Origin: Neospora caninum Liverpool
Lineage: Eukaryota > Apicomplexa > Conoidasida > Eucoccidiorida > Sarcocystidae
Assembly: GCF_000208865.1 (NCBI RefSeq)
Contig: NC_018390.1
Coordinates: 3,924,270-3,988,269 of the forward strand
DNA length: 64,000 nucleotides
Direction of reading: 5' to 3'
This document shows positions 21,611 to 41,763 of this stretch, piece by piece. Numbering within the stretch: position 1 is the stretch's first letter; each line of letters starts with the position of its first letter. The notes under the pieces were generated by a model that was not told the DNA's origin, did no database searches, and saw only the letters and a list, made by a program, of their open reading frames with translations. The position numbers and the translations under genes are program-made.

Positions 21611-23716
21611 TTAGGTTTCTTCGGGAACCGTTAAGCGATCTTCATCTTCAGTTTCACTTGCATGTGGGTCGTCTTCGTCAAAATTGTGGCTTTCGCCTGG
21701 CTGGCTGTCCCAAATCTGCTGAATAGATCCGCTTTTGTCGTCTCTAAGCTTTTTCCTGAAGGAACGCTTTCGGCTGAAAGCATCGGCAACAGAAGGGGAA
21801 ACAGGGTCCCGCGCCGCCCTCCTGATGACGTCCACTAGCGCTCTCTGACTGTCGAAATAAAAATTCAACGCTCTCCCAGGATGTTCGCCACGTGCGACTC
21901 GTCCAACGCGGTGTAAATGTGCCACGGCACTTAGCGCGAAGTCGTACTGCACTACAAGCGTTACACCGGCTATGTCAAGACCGCGAGATGCTGCGTCGGT
22001 GCAGACCAGTATCCTACTCTTTCCCCTCGCAAAGAGACCAAGGTTAAATGATCGGTCCTTCTGATCAATCTCTGAAGAAAACAGCTTCGGCCTCGTCGTT
22101 GGTAGCGCCTTCTCCAGAGCCTCGAAAAGGCTCCGTGCAATTTGCGCCGTATTGCAAAAAATCATGACTTTGTCGTCCCCGCCAAGTTTCTTTAGCCTGC
22201 TTAAAAGAAGATTGACCCGCTCGTCATCGGATATTCCTGCAGGGACTTCGACGAACTCCTGCTGCAGTTGCTCCCTGTGTTGGTGTAGGCTCTCCGTGCA
22301 GAAAAACGTAGCTCTCGGACACAAACGGCTGATTATTTTCCTGACAGACTTCGGCCCCCTGTCGGGGATGGTTGCAGCAGCAAAGATGTATTGCGTTCGC
22401 CGCCTCCCGCTCGCAGCCGACTGCCGATCCGCCCTGCGGAAAGCCGTGAAGATGCCCTCCATTGCTTGCCGATATCCCCCTTCAAGAAGCATATCCGCTT
22501 CATCCAATGCTAGCATTTGAATTTCTCGAAATGGAGTCAAGTCTTTGGCGTGGCCGCCCTTCACGAAAGGTGCGAGAACCGGTGGAGTGCATACCACAAG
22601 ATCGGGAGAGGTCGGGATCGCAAGTGTGCCGAAAGGCCACCTTGTATACGTCCCGAGCATCAGCTGGGCAGTTATAGGGCTCTTTCGGCATAGTCTTCGA
22701 GCCCACGCCACTACTTGCAGTGCCAGCTCCCTGGTCGGTACGATGACAACCGCATATGGATGATGTCTCGGGATGGGGAGCTCTGTTTTTTGTAGCACCG
22801 CTGCATCTTCTTTCTTCTCGTGAATCATTTTCTGAAGCAGAATGTTTTGAACCAGACCGACAACATAACCGAGAGTCTTTCCACTCCCAGTTTCCGCTCC
22901 AATAACCGTGTCACGGCCTTCTAAGATGGCTGGTATAGACAGTTGCTGGATCTCAGTTGCCTGCCTAACACCGAAATTGTCCAACGCTTCGACGAAATCT
23001 GGGAAAACACCAAGCCTCGGGAAAACCAGTCTGTCCCCGGCATGTACGCCACCATTGACCTCGGTAATTTCCCTCAAGCGTCCACTCTCTGATACACGCT
23101 CAGAGACGCTTGCCTTGTGGGCAGATTCCACGGCCTTAGTCCCCAGGCCAACTGGCTCTGCCGCGGTGGCCTTTTGTTGACACGTTGCATCGTCAGTGCA
23201 GGCGCGTGCTCTCAGGGAGGTCGCCGTGGATAGTTTCTCCAGCGTTCCTGTCACCTGAGCTCGACCTCGAGCTAGCAAGCTAGTCGGCCCGCAATGTGAC
23301 TTGGCTGAGAGTGTTGAGCCTATTTTTCGGCATGGGGAAGCCGGTGACAGGGGAGGAAAACAAGCATCTGGGCGGAGACGAGGTAGTTTGCTAGAGTAAG
23401 AGAAAGGAAATTGTTTCTGAAACAACCTACCACACGTGCTCGGCAATGTCTGAACAGTCCTAAACGCAAGGCTGCGCGCTTCGCTGTGCCAGCTCCATGG
23501 GCGAGGCCACTCTACTTGAGATGCCGCATTCTCTCCCAGGGGACTGAATGTCCATCCAGTAGTGACAGGAAGAAGACATGATCCCCCACTTCGGCACCGA
23601 CTATGGTCAGTCCCCCTGTGGAAAACAAGGGCTCCACCGTATGGAACGATGCTCCGGAAGGCGCCTACAATGATGGCGACTAGCGTGAAAGAAGCAGAGA
23701 ATCGAGGCGCTCCCAT
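21611..23716 (-). CDS. DEAD-box ATP-dependent RNA helicase with apicoplast-type leader
   Basis: An intronless frame encodes 701 residues. The helicase core shows a Q-motif region (NFGVRQATEIQQLSIPAIL), motif I AETGSGKT (274-281), Ia PTRELALQ (327-334), motif II D-E-A-D (405-408), motif III as A-A-T instead of S-A-T (447-449), motif V region ILVCTDAASRGLDIAG, and motif VI as HRVGRVAR (602-609) instead of HRIGRxGR. The ATP and RNA contacts therefore look largely intact. The N-terminus has a hydrophobic signal-like segment (FTLVAIIVGAF, residues ~10-20) followed by ~200 residues rich in Ser/Thr/Arg/Lys and poor in acids at first, as expected for a bipartite apicoplast leader. The core resembles plant plastid DEAD-box proteins of the RH22 type. 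A role in plastid rRNA or mRNA remodelling is inference. The acidic C-terminal tail (ASETEDED) is unusual for an organelle enzyme. Its 3' end faces the coiled-coil exons 157 bases away. Confidence 0.88.
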   Translation of the reverse strand: MGAPRFSASFTLVAIIVGAFRSIVPYGGALVFHRGTDHSRCRSGGSCLLPVTTGWTFSPLGENAASQVEWPRPWSWHSEARSLAFRTVQTLPSTCGRLFQKQFPFSYSSKLPRLRPDACFPPLSPASPCRKIGSTLSAKSHCGPTSLLARGRAQVTGTLEKLSTATSLRARACTDDATCQQKATAAEPVGLGTKAVESAHKASVSERVSESGRLREITEVNGGVHAGDRLVFPRLGVFPDFVEALDNFGVRQATEIQQLSIPAILEGRDTVIGAETGSGKTLGYVVGLVQNILLQKMIHEKKEDAAVLQKTELPIPRHHPYAVVIVPTRELALQVVAWARRLCRKSPITAQLMLGTYTRWPFGTLAIPTSPDLVVCTPPVLAPFVKGGHAKDLTPFREIQMLALDEADMLLEGGYRQAMEGIFTAFRRADRQSAASGRRRTQYIFAAATIPDRGPKSVRKIISRLCPRATFFCTESLHQHREQLQQEFVEVPAGISDDERVNLLLSRLKKLGGDDKVMIFCNTAQIARSLFEALEKALPTTRPKLFSSEIDQKDRSFNLGLFARGKSRILVCTDAASRGLDIAGVTLVVQYDFALSAVAHLHRVGRVARGEHPGRALNFYFDSQRALVDVIRRAARDPVSPSVADAFSRKRSFRKKLRDDKSGSIQQIWDSQPGESHNFDEDDPHASETEDEDRLTVPEET

Positions 23717-26183
23717 CGAGAAGATCGTCCGCGGTAAGCTGACGGCAGAGGGGAGCTGTATTCAGGAAGAAGTGGCATAGCCAGAGGGAAGCAGGTCGTC
23801 CCATAACTCACCCGTGCAGCAGATGGCGGGTCCACCTGTCTCGTTCTACATTTGGCGAGATAGGAGACACCAACACATTAACTGAAAAACTCGGTAGATT
23901 CACAATCAGGCGATGGTTGGAAGTCCACACGGCACACATGCAGGCTTTCTCGGGAAGAATGAATTCCCAACATTTGACCTTTGGATGCGTTTTATTCTTA
24001 TCGTCATCGGGATCTCTCATCCCTAAGTGAAAAGTCTATACATAATACTGATTCGGCGGAACATATTTGACGCATGCACGGAGGCGGTAGCGGTATTGGA
24101 TCCACAGGGCTCCTTTTCACAGCAATGCGGCAACCAGCGCGTAGGGTCACACTGTCGTTCGCTAAAGCTCACATTCCTTCTACGAGAGCACTCCATTAAT
24201 TACTGTGTACGTTATCTAGTTCCCTCATGAGAGAACAGGGTCGTCGTAGTAAATTAGGTACCAACTCATGTTTGGATCACTGCAGTGTCTGGCACATTGA
24301 GCACCTTCTCGCGCTGCAGGAGAAAAACCCCTCTGCTAGTGTCCATGGGAAAAGTTCAGTACGGCTCTACACATTACCCCAGTCTTTGAAAAATGTGTGT
24401 ATATCCTGTACGATCGAAGAAGGCCTCTCCTGGTCAGTTTTGCCTATCTTTTTGTGGGGCATTCCGAAGAATCAACAAAAGCAACATACCGTGCAGGCGT
24501 ACCCGATTGTAGCTTCTTTGGTGTGTCGCGAGAATGACAGTAGCATACCAGCAGCCAGCGCGTGAAGGATACAGATGAGCGTAGTACGCACTATACAGAT
24601 TGCTAATTTTTTTTTCATGGTTTATAGTGGGATAAGATCTGTCTCGCAAGACAATTTGGTGTCATCATCCCCCGTGGCATGAACGAGCGTAGTCGGTGGC
24701 GCACTGCTTTCTTCAGCAGTGGAACAGCACATTGAGGCTCTACTTATTACACATCCTAATCCTTGAAAAGAGGAGAAACAAGAAGGCAAACTTCTTCCCT
24801 ACAGAAAGAGAAGGAAAGAACAAATTTCCTGTATGCTGTCACTGGCACGCTGAACAGGTCTGTTGTGAGCTGGGGATTTCTTTGTCGACAACTGCTTAGA
24901 CCCGCGCCCAAAGCTGCTGCCAAATTTCAGTCCCTGACGGCGAGATGACCACAGTGATACGTAGGAAAAGGGTTTCGTTAAAGTTCGGAGCCTACAATTC
25001 TGCGAAAAAAGTGGCATGGCAAGCAGCACCTGACTCAGTCATTCCCCCTTTGAAGCGGAACTTCGCCAGTCAGCTGCTCCACTGTTTCCGACCCTGCTGA
25101 TTCACACGCAGCTCACACTGCCCGTAAGGGTGAACAGAAATGCACTACCTTCTTCTGTTTGGCACTTTGCACACTCTGAGAGAGCAAGCAAATGCAGGGA
25201 TTTTTGGCAGGGGAAAGCCAGGAGCCGTCCGGCCACGTTAGTGTCAGAACCCGGCATGTCTTATCCTCTATCACTTCTGTCCCACACGTAGTGACCGGCT
25301 TCCTTTCGGAAAGAGTTGATCCTTCAAAATTCCGCGAATGTATTTCGGTACATTGGCACCAGAATTTCTCTGTGAACGCCAGGCCTCACGTCTTTGGGGT
25401 CGAGACTCGACACTGACTAAAGACAGCCCATTTCTCTTCGTTTCTAGAGTTCCTGTAACAGTTCCACCAGAAAGGCAGTTGAAGAAGCGTAAAGCACCAT
25501 GTTCGAAGTGGAACCTGATCGCTTTTGGGCTGTGAGAGAACGGCCAGCATGCCCGCGCATGGCCGCTACGTCGCTACCCCACGTGCGCGCTTTTGCACCG
25601 GGTGTGTACGTACAGATGGAAGAAAACGCAGTTGGATCGGGACCCACTTGTCCAGCGCTTCACTGCTGACACCTGCGAGCTCCCTGGCGCCATGCGCCCA
25701 GAACCGTTGGGGTGGGACGCACACGACAAGCACCTGCCAAGTCAGGCTGCGTCGCCACCGCTTCCTTTGCGGCCGGCGAACCGGGCTCCGAAAGTTTCCC
25801 ACAAAAAATGCGCCATCACGTGTTTCGTCACGCTGCAGTATTGATGCAGAGTTACTCTGGACATTTTCTCTGGTTTGTTCTGTTATCACGCTCGTCTCAG
25901 CGTCGAGGTTCCCTCTTCGTGCCTCTGCTCGGCAATCCCGTCGAAGCTCCGCTTGGTTCGCTTGCTTCGCGGTGCCCCAGGCCTGTTTTTGTGGCCGAGT
26001 GAAACAAGACACAAACGCCGCCACGCCGGGACTCAGTCCAGCCGTCCGTCCCCCCCTCCACAGGACCGTTTGCTGCGCGCGCAGAAAACGCGTTGCCGTA
26101 TGAGCCGTATGAACAGACGGCGTTCCGCCGAGAGCCTCGAGTTTTTCTGTTGCTGCCTTTTTCTGCGCCATCTGGCAGGCCAG
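23717..26183. other. 2.5 kb region between helicase and Sec23
   Basis: It holds the 5' flank of the helicase gene and the 3' flank of Sec23 (both minus strand). Frames at 25525-26315 in both orientations are GC-rich shadows without domains. I see no gene here. Confidence 0.5.
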
Positions 26184-34885
<8,702 letters not shown>

Positions 34886-37800
34886 GGTGCGTTCTGGTCT
34901 TGAAAAAAAAAGAAAAGGGAGTTATGTGGCTGCTTTCGATGCTGCCTCAAAATGCTCTTGAGCCTGACACTCCGTATAATCTGCTGTTCTGCAAAGGTGG
35001 GTGTACACTACATCGACCAGGAATGCCGCCCGAGAGTTCAGCCGGCAGACAACTGAGATTCTCGCGATGTCTCGATTCAGGCCGCGTGTCCTTGTTGAAC
35101 AATCCAGGCCGACAGAGATGAGCACGGAAACAGAGGGGTGCCCTTTTGAAAAGGAAGATGTAAAAATATGTAGATTACAGTTTACGCTGTCGACACCTGA
35201 AGATAGGCGGATCAGGAAGAAACAGGAAAGGCAGAGAAATCTGCGCCCGCGCTGAGACAAAAGGGACAGCTTTTGACTGGCGATTTGCTCTTCTTTGTGT
35301 CTCTGCTACGTAGGGGTTCCCTGGTTAAACTGTGCCGGAGTTCCGACTGGTGGCATTGACGAGTTTTAGTCACCGGCGAGGCAACAGACCAAAATTCCGT
35401 AGCCTTCCCCTGAAAAGACACCACTTTACGACGGACTTTCCCGTCACCGAAGTGGAGCCTGAACTAAGGACGGTCTTCCACAACTTTCCCCTTTTCTGTA
35501 CCCTCTTAAAGTCTCATACATTCGTCCGTAGTTGTGGCGCAGTGCCAGTGGCCCGTGGGAGGTAACCCAGCAAGCTTGGACAATAAATGTGAATCACCAC
35601 GTTTTCTGCACGATGGATGCCTCGAGAAAAGCAAGACGTCAGAGACAGAGAAGATCGTGTAAGAGATGAACGGTGAGAAATTTCAGAAACGGGAAAACCT
35701 CAGAAATCTCCGAGACAGCGTAGGGGGGCGAAGGAAAGATGAGACGCCAAGGGACAGTATAGAGAAGTGGAGACTTGAGAGCCACAGCAACAACGGGCGA
35801 AGCTCTCCCAAAAAAATAGCACACAGCAAATACAAACAACAGATAACGGTTAAAGAATCTGTCCTTGCACGTGTGAAAACCTGCCGATAGCAACGGTTGT
35901 TGTGGCGGGTGGTTCTCGATACAGACGCGCGGAACTAACAGAAGACACGACGCGCAGGACTCCGAAGAAAACCTACGAATCCACCTAGCATGTAATGAAG
36001 GTTTCCTCCGCAATTTCCTTTCTCTGAGGGAAAAAAGTGTAAAAAACAACGTCAAACCGTCGCTACATCTTTCGTACCGCTTTTTGGTGGCCAACTGTCC
36101 GCACATAGGCAACCCATATTTTTTGTTGTGCTATTGCCTCTGCATGCGCCGGAATAAGTGATGTTCTGTGCGGCAGCATCGGCCACGCCGAGTACCTTCC
36201 GTCTTACACAAATAGATGAAATCAGAGAAATCTGCGTGCTGACGGGTGGTCTCCTGGTTGGTCAGAAAAGGTCTCGAGTGATGTGTGTGTGTGTGTGGCA
36301 TCTGCGTAGCAAGAGGTGTTCTACGTAGACACACTGGCCGCAAGGGATTCAGATTAGAAACAAGGCTCCGGGCAGATGTGAAGAGTTGCGTACCGGCCTG
36401 CCTAACACACCAGACACGAAATCAAATGGTGCACCGAATTTCAATTTCGACCGTTCTCACTCTATCGGTTTGAATGCCAGCTGTCTGTTTCATCTTCCGG
36501 TCACTGCAGAAGGTCATTAGTTGAGTTGCATGAGCGTAACTCCTGGCCCAACTATATAAGGAGACTCTCTTCGTCCTTCTGGATTGGCAAGGATATCCAC
36601 GTGTACTTTGGGGTTCGCGTGTCTGCTCCATGAGCAGCACGGACCGTGTATGGGAGCCTCTTGCCCACTAATGCAGGAATCGTGGTTGGTTGTCGATTGG
36701 TGTTTCAACTTCTGAAGCGGGGCAAAAGCGTTATGTTAAACATTTCCAAGCTGTGGCAAGCCTTCTTACCGGGTGACTAGATAAACATCAAGCACGGAAG
36801 AGGCGTTATACTGTCCCGGTTTCTCAGTTTCTCAAGAAGCCAGGCACATTCGCTCGGGATGCTGGCGGATAGCAGAAGTGGCCGTTCCCGTGCTCAAGAC
36901 TTCTTGAAATGCACATGGTTCAAGCACCCCAACTTTGAAGAGAACCACGGCGGAATAGACAGTGTGTTGTTGGTGGACGCAAAGGAATCCTATCAGCGTC
37001 TGCGTAATTGTACATTGAGGTAGATAATTGAATCTACTTGAGAATATCTAACGTGTCTCGACGTGATGTGTGAATTGTAGACTGCAGTTGAAACCGTAAA
37101 CCCTGCTGCCTCTGAGGTTATCTCTGAGGCACGAGTATCGTTTCTCACAACGAACACGTGGCTGGGAACACCGTGTTCCGCTTTCGAGAAAAGAATGGTA
37201 GGGCCGTCCCCGGCACCCCCGTGTTTCCATCAGCATGTGTGTTCCCCTCTTGCACAGCACATCAAAAACTCAAGTATCCGGAGCTAATGAAATCAAGATT
37301 TTTTCCGGTATCTCACGCAACTGAGCATGGCAACAATTGCGTGACAGGCTCAACTGGCCGAAACAGAAAAAAACTGGTTAGTGCACGGCAGAGGCTGCTG
37401 ACGCACCACAGGAGATACAGAGGTTTGGGGTCACCCCATGTGTGAATGTTTTTATAGTTCCACTTTCTTTAATGAGCAGTGACTCAATTTCTTCTTCGGC
37501 TCCGAATAGCACCCAGTGCCTACATTTTAATCTGGGTACAGAGTCGAGCGCCGCTTAAGGATTATATATATAATTACGCGAGGGACTGTCCTTGGCGCAG
37601 GGTATCCCTTTTAAAGGATCTGTTCCCTGTGCATTGATATGCTTCCGGTCCAGTTGCTAGGTGGTATCGTAGCGGATAACGTGCAGTGGTGTGGGTGTTT
37701 TCACTTCTTGTGTTGGCCCGTCTGACAATTTTGTCGACGCCTGTGCACCGACGCATGCGTTGTCACAGCGCCCGCGCGTCATACGACGGGGAAAAAAGAC

Positions 37801-38189
37801 CCGGAAAGCACGAAAGCCAAGCGGCTCCTGCGGAAGTGGGTAATTTCCTGTAGACAAGGGACACGGGTGATCGGTCACCTGATTTTTCTGCATAGAACTT
37901 TCAGTAGCTGGTCTCCCACCGACAGAGACCAAGAGAACGAAACTCAACCAGTTAGACCTCACCAAAGTGCTTTCTTCTCTCGGTGTAAGGCCAAAAAAGG
38001 CAAATATGAGGGGTGTAGAAAACCCGGCGACGTCACCCCATCGGCAAACGATACAGAGCGGTACGGCTCGACAGCAATGCGGCCTGTCCCCCTGAGGTAC
38101 CTGCGAAACCACCGATAGCGTATGACCGATGTGTTCTCCGTTAACGACGAGGGAGCTTCCACGGGTGCAAGTGTTTTCGTCTCTCCCCG
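34886..38189. other. 3.3 kb region without a supported gene
   Basis: It includes the Sec23 5' flank and the 3' flank of the 807-residue protein gene (both minus strand). Frames are short and without leaders or domains. I see no RNA gene or repeat of note beyond a GT dinucleotide run near 36281-36296. Confidence 0.5.
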
Positions 38190-41100
38190 CTAAAGTTCTC
38201 CTCCGTGAAGCGAACTCTCTCCCAGTTCCGAGGCCGTTCTCTCTTGCCACGCCTTCCTCCTGGCTTCTTTTATGGCTGCGCGTTTTTCCGCCGCAGCTGC
38301 TTGGCGACGTGCAAAGTTATCTAGCCGCCTCTGTTGGCGCGTCATGTTTCTCTGGTCTGAGTCCTTCAGTCGGCCCCGCATGCGCATTCGTCGCCTCCGT
38401 GACGACGTGTGCGACCGCATGAACGGACTGCGCACGTCATATGGAACAGAGGCTCCTGACGTCTTTGTTACCACGCTCTGGCCGAGCATCATCGCGACGT
38501 CCATCGCCGCCTCGATTGCCCTGAGTCTCCTCGCATCCGCCGTGAGCTCTCCTCTAGCGACTGTATGCGCTTGTCTGTGCTCTTCCGACGCGCCGGCGTC
38601 GGTGCGAGGAACATCTTCGCCCTCAGCTGCATTTGTGTCCGAGCATGCAGCACGCACGAAAGACGTTTCTCCACCTTCTGTCTCCAGTAGGCTTGACAGT
38701 GAATCGCCGTTCTCTTCTTCCGCACTGAATTCTGTCCGCACTGCTGTCTTTCCGTCGCCTGGGATTTCTACGCGCCTTAGGCGTTCCCTCAGTTCAATCC
38801 CCTTCTCTCGCAAATGACGAAGAATTCTGCCTTGCCTCCTGAGCAGCCGCCCCGCTACGACAGCTTCAACCTCTCGTCTCGGGTTTGCCCAATTCACCCA
38901 CCGACTCTGGATATTGGTTGCCGTCTTTCTCCCTCGCCACTTGTGCTGGCCTTTCGCAGACGCCCACCAAGGTATTGGCGAATCTGCGACACAAGCCGTC
39001 ATGGGAGGAAGGCGGTAGCCGCTTTGCACAACCTCGGCAAGCGCGTCTGGGTCAGCGAAGTGCAAAATGTCTTCTGCTTTGTCTTCTCCAAGACCAAACG
39101 GGCGGGTCTCCGGCGCCCCCGACCCACGGATAGGTCCGGAGCGACTGCTTGCTCGCGCTCTCTGGCCTTCCCCCTGGCTTGCTCCGCTCCCTCCCTCTTC
39201 ACTTTGCTCTGCATCCTGTTCAACGTCCGAACCCGCTGCTTCTTCAAACCCATCCGCATCTTCCTCTCTCTGCTGGTTTCTGCCCAAGCCTCTGTCTGCA
39301 GACACTGCATGTGTGTCTCGTGTGTCGTCTGCAGATATCCACCTCTGCGCCTGAAGTGCATACTGGTTTTTCCAGTAGCGAGCAGCCAGAAGCGACCACC
39401 GCTCCTTCTCACGTAGCCAGCGATGCGTTTCCTGGTCTCGCATATTTCGTCGCCATGCGAAATACATGCGGCGATTTTGCAGGCTCTTCAGCCTCCAGTC
39501 CAGCTTGCGGGAAGACCGTTTCAGCCTTCGCCTGCAAGGAAGAGCATTTCACATCAACTCCGCGTCACTACCATTCGCAAGCGGTCTCATGCTAGTAAAC
39601 AATCACCAACAAACTCCTACTTTTATTTCGATGCCGCCAGTGTTTTGGTTCAGTCATTCACGAGGACACACCTACAGGGAAACCTCTCAAAGCATGCGGA
39701 ATTCCCTCAGAACCCAGGTTCCTCCACAGCAGCCCTGTCAAACAAAGCCAGTTGCTTGCTTGTCTCTGGCTACTCGTAGAGGCAGGCTGCTCTCGTAGAA
39801 CCGGCGATAAATCGTGCGGAATCCGGAGATGGCCATACGCAGTCCGGATGGTGTGTGGACGGCTAGGAACCCCGGAGGTAGTTCAAAGCAACAGGACGGC
39901 TGAATTGCACCGGTTTCGTTCGACAAACCCTCAATGTCCGCCGCATCGATCTAGCTTTCCGGCGTCTCGACGCTCGTCCCAAAACCCCCGTTCCCTCCGG
40001 GCACTCCCCCAGTCCTGGTTTCCTGCTGCACTATCTCACCACGCAACCTCGGTTCCTCGTCCCCGCCGTAAAACTCGACTTTGGCGGGCATTGGAACCCT
40101 TCACTAGCCGTGCGTTTGTTTCACGGCAGCACAAGACCGCTGGGTCTTCTCCTGAGCTGTGCTTCGCTAGGGCCGCTCTCGCTTGCTATTCGCGCAGCTT
40201 ACCTGTATCTGATGCTCGCCTGGATTGTCGTGAACTGCGGATACTCGTAGCGTTCATCGCGGACCCAAGTCCGGAAGTCGCGCCTGAGTTCTGTGGGGGG
40301 GGGCGGCAGCTCGGTAGGCGGCGGTGCGGCGCCTTTGAATTGTCGGTGTTTCGGTGGTCGGATTCTCCGTGGATTCTCCGGGTAAAGCGGGCCGCGCGGC
40401 TTTAGCGTCGGGAAGGGCGACCGCGGGTGCCATCTGGGAAGCTTCGCCGGGACGGGAGTCACGCGTTTTGCCGGCCGGGATGGCCAGTAGGGAGACTCAG
40501 GGGGGGGTTCTGGGAAAGGCCCCGGCTCAGTCAAGGAGCCGAAGCGACTCCGCACTTTGGCTGGGTCCGGAGTGAACTGCTCGTCAGTCTCTTCGTCTTC
40601 AGCGATCGAGGTGGGGGCCGTGGGTCGGCGTTTCACGAAGAGAGCAGACGAGCTTGACGGTGGCACCTCGGACGGGGATGGGCAAGAACAAACCAAGAGG
40701 CTGCCGCGAACTCCCAGGAGAGACGAGCCAGATGAGCTAGTGCACAGCCTCGACGTGGCAGCAGAGGCCCCCGACCCTTCGAGTTTCGCTCTGGGACCCC
40801 ACAGGCCGCCCCCACTCCCTCCAGGCACACCCGCGGCTGGCGCACCTCGCTGTGTGCGTCGGCACGTTGACAGTCCGCATGCAACGAGTTGCGGAGGCAG
40901 GAAGAGAAGTTCCGCGCTCCGACGGCCTGCACACTGTGCCCGAGAACGGCGCTGCGCGGCGCCTCCGTCGCCGAGACCGTTCACGGCACCGCCCGAAGGG
41001 GGTGCGCCGCGAGAAAATGGAAGAGGATGGAATGCCAAGGACAGAAGCGAGATGCGTGCGAGCGATGCAGGAGGACTCGAAAAAGGCGCAGTCTGTCGAT

Positions 41101-41284
41101 TCGGCCCGGAAAACAGGAAGGTCCCCGGACGCGATCCCCAAACATTGTCGGTATCCACTTCATGTGGAAAGTGGCCGTTGTGCTCTAGGGCTAAAGGACA
41201 GACCGTCTGAGTGCGCACGAGAGAGAGGACAGACACCAGACCCGCGACTGCACCGAGCCGTCGCGCCCGTCGGCGGCTTCGCAT
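38190..41284 (-). CDS. Two-exon 807-residue protein with hydrophobic leader, unrecognised
   Basis: Exon 1 is 41284-40203 and exon 2 is 39531-38190. The donor GTAAGC and acceptor TTGCAG are good. Splicing joins a split Arg codon and continues a basic helical block across the junction (ASIRYRRRLKRSSRKLDWRL), which supports this model. The start ATG gives MRSRRRARRLGAVAGLVSVL, a basic leader plus a hydrophobic core that could be a signal or signal-anchor, followed by a long Ser/Arg/Pro-rich stretch, so organelle targeting is possible. The region before the junction is Pro-rich and then ordered (RTWVRDERYEYPQFTTIQAS). Exon 2 is rich in Trp/Arg (WLREKERWSLLAARYWKNQY, then RRQGRILRHLREKGIELRER) and ends in a very basic coiled segment (QRRLDNFARRQAAAAEKRAA). 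The composition recalls organellar ribosomal or RNA-binding proteins, but I do not recognise the family. Confidence 0.75.
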
Positions 41285-41573
41285 TGTGTGGGAAGCGGAA
41301 ATCGAAAGCGGAAGGGGCAACCCCCTTCGCGCCGGCGGTCGGCTCAGCTGTGGTGCAAAGAGGAGCACTGGAAATAGCGGAGTCGAACGTCGTACTGTCA
41401 GTGTGCATGATGTGAGGGTCACCTACGAGTTGGTCAAGAGACATGAGCAACCGGGCAGTCTCGCGTGAACATGGGAGGTGGGGTCCCGTCTCAGATGACG
41501 ACGGTGACAAGGGCCAGAGTGCGGGGAAGAAACAAGAGTACGGGCGCGGAGGAAGCAGATGCAGGCAGAAGAG

Positions 41574-41763
41574 GAGACGGAGCCGGCGAGAGGAGACCGG
41601 AGACGATGAAACGGGAGAGACGAGGTCGGACGAAGGGAGGACAGAGAGACAGGCGAGGGAGCAGGAAGGAGAGGGAAAGGAGGCGGGAAAACGCCGCAAA
41701 GAGGGCGGCACAGGGAGGAAGGAGACAGCAAGAGCGAATGTGGAGGGAGAGGCGTGAGAGACG
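41574..41763. promoter_or_regulatory. Cluster of GAGACG promoter-like elements
   Basis: GAGACG occurs at 41574-41579, 41600-41605, 41617-41622 and 41758-41763, within a purine-rich block 290-480 bases upstream of the minus-strand start codon at 41284. Two copies match the WGAGACG element described for Toxoplasma promoters, which is reported to work in either orientation. Function here is inference. Confidence 0.5.

Noticed and set aside
39738..39926. Minus-strand frame considered as a middle exon of the 807-residue gene
   Set aside because: Its possible acceptors are in the wrong phase for the flanking exons, while exon 1 joined directly to exon 2 is in perfect phase.
40557..41210. 217-codon plus-strand frame
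   Set aside because: Antisense to exon 1 of the 807-residue gene; explained as a shadow.
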